Below are positions 30,401-33,162 of a DNA stretch of 33,162 nt, one piece after another. The stretch is from Dehalococcoidales bacterium (lineage in GTDB: Bacteria > Chloroflexota > Dehalococcoidia > Dehalococcoidales > Fen-1064). Every line of letters starts with the position of its first letter. The stretch's first letter is position 1. The position numbers and the translations under genes were made by a program. The notes under the pieces were generated by a model. That model was given only the letters and a program-made list of their open reading frames with translations, was not told the DNA's origin and did not search any database. The DNA lies in NCBI GenBank assembly GCA_016929875.1, contig JAFGHZ010000026.1:1-33162 (forward strand), written 5' to 3'.

Positions 30401-30433
30401 CTCAAGCTCCTTTTATCAGCGTTCCATCAAACA

Positions 30434-30471
30434 GAAAAGGGCGTTGTCGCTGTCAGGTATTTCGCCCTTTC
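30434..30471 (-). terminator. Rho-independent terminator after clpC
   Basis: On the minus strand AAAGGGCG (30470-30463) and CGCCCTTT (30443-30436) form an 8-bp stem with a 19-base loop, followed by TTCTGTTT. It lies just past the clpC stop and before the biotinyl gene. Confidence 0.55.
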
Positions 30472-30497
30472 CATATCAGGTTCTTATTTAAAAGATG

Positions 30498-32966
30498 TTA
30501 CTTTTTGTTCGTCGCCATTGCCACCGTTTTCGCCGGATGCAGGACGATTTGCCCGTCCTGGACATCGACGACGGCGGTATCGCCGGAGTGGAACTCGCCT
30601 CTCAGGATAGCTTCGGAAAGTTTATCGACGACCAGGTCCTGAATCGCACGGCGTAGCGGACGGGCACCGAATACTTCGTCATAGCCTTTTTCGCCGAGCA
30701 GGTCCTTAGCGGCTTCCGTGACTTCCATCTTCACGCCTTTTTCCGCCAGTTGTTGGTTGACTGCCGTGAGCATCAGGTCGACGATACTGCGGATGTGATC
30801 CTTATTGAGGGCGTGGAAAACCACTACCCCATCGATACGGTTGAGAAACTCGGGGCGGAAAACCTTCTTGACTTCGCCGAGTAGTTTCTCTTTCATTTTC
30901 TCATATTCTACTTCGCGGACTTTAGTTTCGTCGGTACGGGAAACAAACCCCATCGCCGAGCCTTTTCTGATTAAATCCGCTCCTATGTTACTCGTCATAA
31001 TAATGATACTGTTACGAAAATCGACACGTCGTCCTTTGGCATCGGTCAGGTGTCCGTCATCGAAAATCTGGAGCAGAATATTGAAGACGTCGATGTGCGC
31101 CTTTTCGATTTCGTCCAATAAAATACAGCAATAGGGCTTGCGCCTCACTGCCTCGGTAAGCTGTCCGCCTTCATCATAGCCGACATAGCCGGGTGGAGCT
31201 CCGACCAGACGTGAAACGGTATGCTTTTCCATAAATTCCGACATATCTAGCCGGATCATGGCATCCTCGCTACCGAACATAAATGCCGACAGGGCACGGG
31301 CAAGTTCGGTCTTACCGACACCGGTCGGACCGAGAAAGATGAAATTGCCGATGGGGTGCCTGGGGTCTTTCAAACCGGCGCGGGCCCTTCTGACCGCTTT
31401 CGAAATAGTATCGATAGCTTCATCCTGCCCGATGATGCGCTTGTGTAAGGCTTCTTCCATATGCAGTAATCGGCTGGTTTCGTCGCCAGCGAGCTGTGTC
31501 ACAGGAATACCGGTCCACATACCGACTACCGTAGCGATATCTTCGGCAACGACTTCCGGCATCTCCTGCGCCTGCTTCTCTTCTTTCTCTTTCTCCAGGA
31601 GTTTAATTTTTTCCTCTATCTGGATTTCCTGCTGGCGCTTTTCAGCCGCGAAATCGTATTGCTGTGAAGCTAAAGCGGTTTCTTTTTCTTTACGGATAAC
31701 TTCCGCCAGCCGCTTGGCTTCCTTCAAAGTAGTGGAGGAAGCGCCCCGCTGCAGCCGTACTCGTGATGAAGCCTCATCGACCAGGTCGATGGCTTTGTCC
31801 GGCAGAAAACGGTCGGGGATATAGCGCGCGGCGAAGCTGGCGGCACTCTGTAAAGCTTCGTCGCTTATCTTCAATTTATGGTGCTCTTCGTAACGAGGCC
31901 TGATACCTTTCAAAATCTCCAGTGTTTGCTCGACCGTAGGTTCTTCCACGATAATGGGCTGGAAACGACGTACCAGCGCGGGGTCGCGTTCGACATGTTT
32001 GCGATAATCATCGAGCGTGGTAGCGCCGATGATTTGTACCTGACCGCGGGACAATGCCGGCTTCAGGATACCGGCGGCATCGACGGCGCCTTCGGCAGCA
32101 CCGGCCCCGACAATCGTATGAAATTCATCGACAAAGAGAATACAATTGCCGGCAGCTTTTATTTCATCGATAATTTTCTTGAAACGCTCTTCGAACTCAC
32201 CGCGATACTTCGTGCCGGCGATTACGCCTGCCATATCCAGTGTTACCAGACGCTTGTCTTCGAGTGTATCGGGGACATCGCCGCTGGCAATACACTGTGC
32301 CAGCTTCTCGACGATGGCGGTCTTACCCACGCCGGGCTCTCCGAGCAACGCCGGATTATTTTTAGTACGGCGGCTGAGAATCTGGACGACGCGCTGGATT
32401 TCCTTATCACGGTCGATGACCGGGTCCAGCTTGTTAGCCCGCGCCATAGCAGTTAAATCCGTACCGAACTGGTCGAGGGTCGGGGTTTTGCTCGGTGAAC
32501 GGGTCGGACGCGCCTTAGCGACATTCTGGCTGAGGAGCTTGACCGTCTCGTTACGGACCTGGTCCAGGGTGATACCGAAACTATCGAGCACCCCTGCCGC
32601 CACACCGCCACCCTCATGTAACAATCCGAGCAAAAGGTGCTCGGTGCCGATATAATTATGCCCGAGATGACGGGCTTCATCGATTGCTAATTCAATGACA
32701 CGCTTGGCTCTGGGGGTCAGGCCGATTTCACCCACGCTGGGTTTGTCACCGCGCCCGATGATAAATTCCACACCGGAACGTACCTTACCGAGATTAACAC
32801 CCAGGCTGGTGAGAACCTTAGCGGCAACACCATCCTCTTCCCTCAACAGACCGAGGAGGATATGCTCCGTCCCGATATAACTGTGATTGAGGTGCTGTGC
32901 CTCTTCTTGAGCTAGAGTAAGCACTCTTCGGGCTCGTTCTGAAAACTTTTCAAATCGGCTCGCCAT
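30498..32966 (-). CDS. clpC: ATP-dependent Clp protease ATP-binding subunit ClpC
   Basis: This 822-residue AAA+ unfoldase has two Clp N repeats (about residues 1-145), a first ATPase domain with Walker A GEPGVGKTA (about 209-217), and a coiled middle region with the UVR-like FAAEKRQQEIQIEEKIKLLEKE. A second ATPase domain has Walker A GPTGVGKTE, and the C-terminal domain follows. The UVR segment marks ClpC rather than ClpA or ClpB. It feeds proteins to ClpP. The ATG follows GAGAGGAAGAA. The usual Firmicutes partners ctsR, mcsA and mcsB are not adjacent; the gene lies just downstream of a 5S rRNA gene on the same strand. Confidence 0.95.
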   Translation of the reverse strand: MASRFEKFSERARRVLTLAQEEAQHLNHSYIGTEHILLGLLREEDGVAAKVLTSLGVNLGKVRSGVEFIIGRGDKPSVGEIGLTPRAKRVIELAIDEARHLGHNYIGTEHLLLGLLHEGGGVAAGVLDSFGITLDQVRNETVKLLSQNVAKARPTRSPSKTPTLDQFGTDLTAMARANKLDPVIDRDKEIQRVVQILSRRTKNNPALLGEPGVGKTAIVEKLAQCIASGDVPDTLEDKRLVTLDMAGVIAGTKYRGEFEERFKKIIDEIKAAGNCILFVDEFHTIVGAGAAEGAVDAAGILKPALSRGQVQIIGATTLDDYRKHVERDPALVRRFQPIIVEEPTVEQTLEILKGIRPRYEEHHKLKISDEALQSAASFAARYIPDRFLPDKAIDLVDEASSRVRLQRGASSTTLKEAKRLAEVIRKEKETALASQQYDFAAEKRQQEIQIEEKIKLLEKEKEEKQAQEMPEVVAEDIATVVGMWTGIPVTQLAGDETSRLLHMEEALHKRIIGQDEAIDTISKAVRRARAGLKDPRHPIGNFIFLGPTGVGKTELARALSAFMFGSEDAMIRLDMSEFMEKHTVSRLVGAPPGYVGYDEGGQLTEAVRRKPYCCILLDEIEKAHIDVFNILLQIFDDGHLTDAKGRRVDFRNSIIIMTSNIGADLIRKGSAMGFVSRTDETKVREVEYEKMKEKLLGEVKKVFRPEFLNRIDGVVVFHALNKDHIRSIVDLMLTAVNQQLAEKGVKMEVTEAAKDLLGEKGYDEVFGARPLRRAIQDLVVDKLSEAILRGEFHSGDTAVVDVQDGQIVLHPAKTVAMATNKK

Positions 32967-33037
32967 TTCTTCCTCTCAAGGGTCGTCCCCGCTCAATAAA
33001 CACGGTCGCAAAGGCAAGGATAGGGGAACGTATAAGC

Positions 33038-33158
33038 TTCCTGGCAGTGGCATATTTTCCACAAGAGGTTGCCCCCTCAGTATCGTCTGCGCTGAAGCGT
33101 TTCACTGCCGTGTTCGGGATGGGAACGGGTGGTACCACTTCGCCCAAACCACCAGGAA
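33038..33158 (-). rRNA. rrf: 5S ribosomal RNA
   Basis: On the minus strand the roughly 120-base segment has the 5S landmarks. The terminal stem TTCCTGG/CCAGGAA is present, with helix III loop sequence CCCATCCCGAACACGG and the GAAGTGGTACCACCCGTTCC region. The terminal stem can extend by two bases to GCTTCCTGG/CCAGGAAGC. It is probably the end of an rRNA operon whose 23S gene lies beyond the right edge. Exact ends are approximate. Confidence 0.9.
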
Positions 33159-33162
33159 GCCT

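Noticed and set aside
31878..32456. 192-codon plus-strand frame opposite clpC
   Set aside because: ClpC motifs occupy the minus strand throughout; the opposite frame is a shadow.

Overview
This looks like a bacterial chromosomal segment of intermediate GC, probably from the Chloroflexota (class Dehalococcoidia or a relative). That placement is inferred from gene content: a short stand-alone 'core' MetE-type methionine synthase, an archaeal/Thermotoga-length S-adenosylhomocysteinase, the ispD-ispF-cysS order, and ClpC next to an rRNA operon. No 16S or 23S sequence is present to confirm it.

Layout. (1) 1-7667, plus strand: methyl-cycle block. A core-MetE gene runs in from the left edge. It is followed by a small basic peptide, then a tight run of an APH-like kinase, an AAA_33-type P-loop kinase, a PHP phosphoesterase, ahcY, metK and a phosphohexomutase. 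(2) 7777-11976: mostly minus strand, with a pseudouridine synthase, a small cupin (plus strand), MscL, and a CHASE4 histidine kinase with its OmpR-type regulator behind a near-consensus promoter. (3) 12363-16760, plus strand: an acyl-CoA oxidation operon (SDR, two acyl-CoA dehydrogenases, 3-hydroxyacyl-CoA dehydrogenase). Its promoter carries a 26-bp palindrome placed like a TetR operator. (4) 16831-17876: Trm112-like protein, QueD and FolK. (5) 18011-24955, plus strand: gatB, secG, menA, menG, a HAD hydrolase, ispD, ispF, cysS. (6) 24956-28545: accessory zone with dispersed palindromic repeats, a radical-SAM gene, queF, a DUF6174 membrane-anchored protein, a cupin, and a 475-bp palindrome-bounded element carrying a DUF559 nuclease-like gene. 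(7) 28550-33158, minus strand: radA, a stand-alone biotinyl domain, clpC, and a 5S rRNA gene at the right edge.

How the genes work together. Core-MetE, AhcY and MetK form a methionine/SAM regeneration cycle. Region 3 is a beta-oxidation-type module lacking its hydratase and thiolase in this window. QueD and QueF are two steps of queuosine synthesis about 9 kb apart. MenA and MenG make or modify a quinone. IspD and IspF are MEP-pathway isoprenoid steps that could supply its prenyl tail.

The most notable observations are these. The DUF559 element has 10-bp terminal inverted repeats and perfect 28-30-bp palindromes. A displaced second copy of the queF 3' end, differing only by synonymous changes over nine codons, follows the DUF6174 gene. 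cysS carries an AT-rich insertion and gatB an AT-rich 3' third. Several genes have a -10 box only 6-9 nt before the start codon, which implies leaderless mRNAs.
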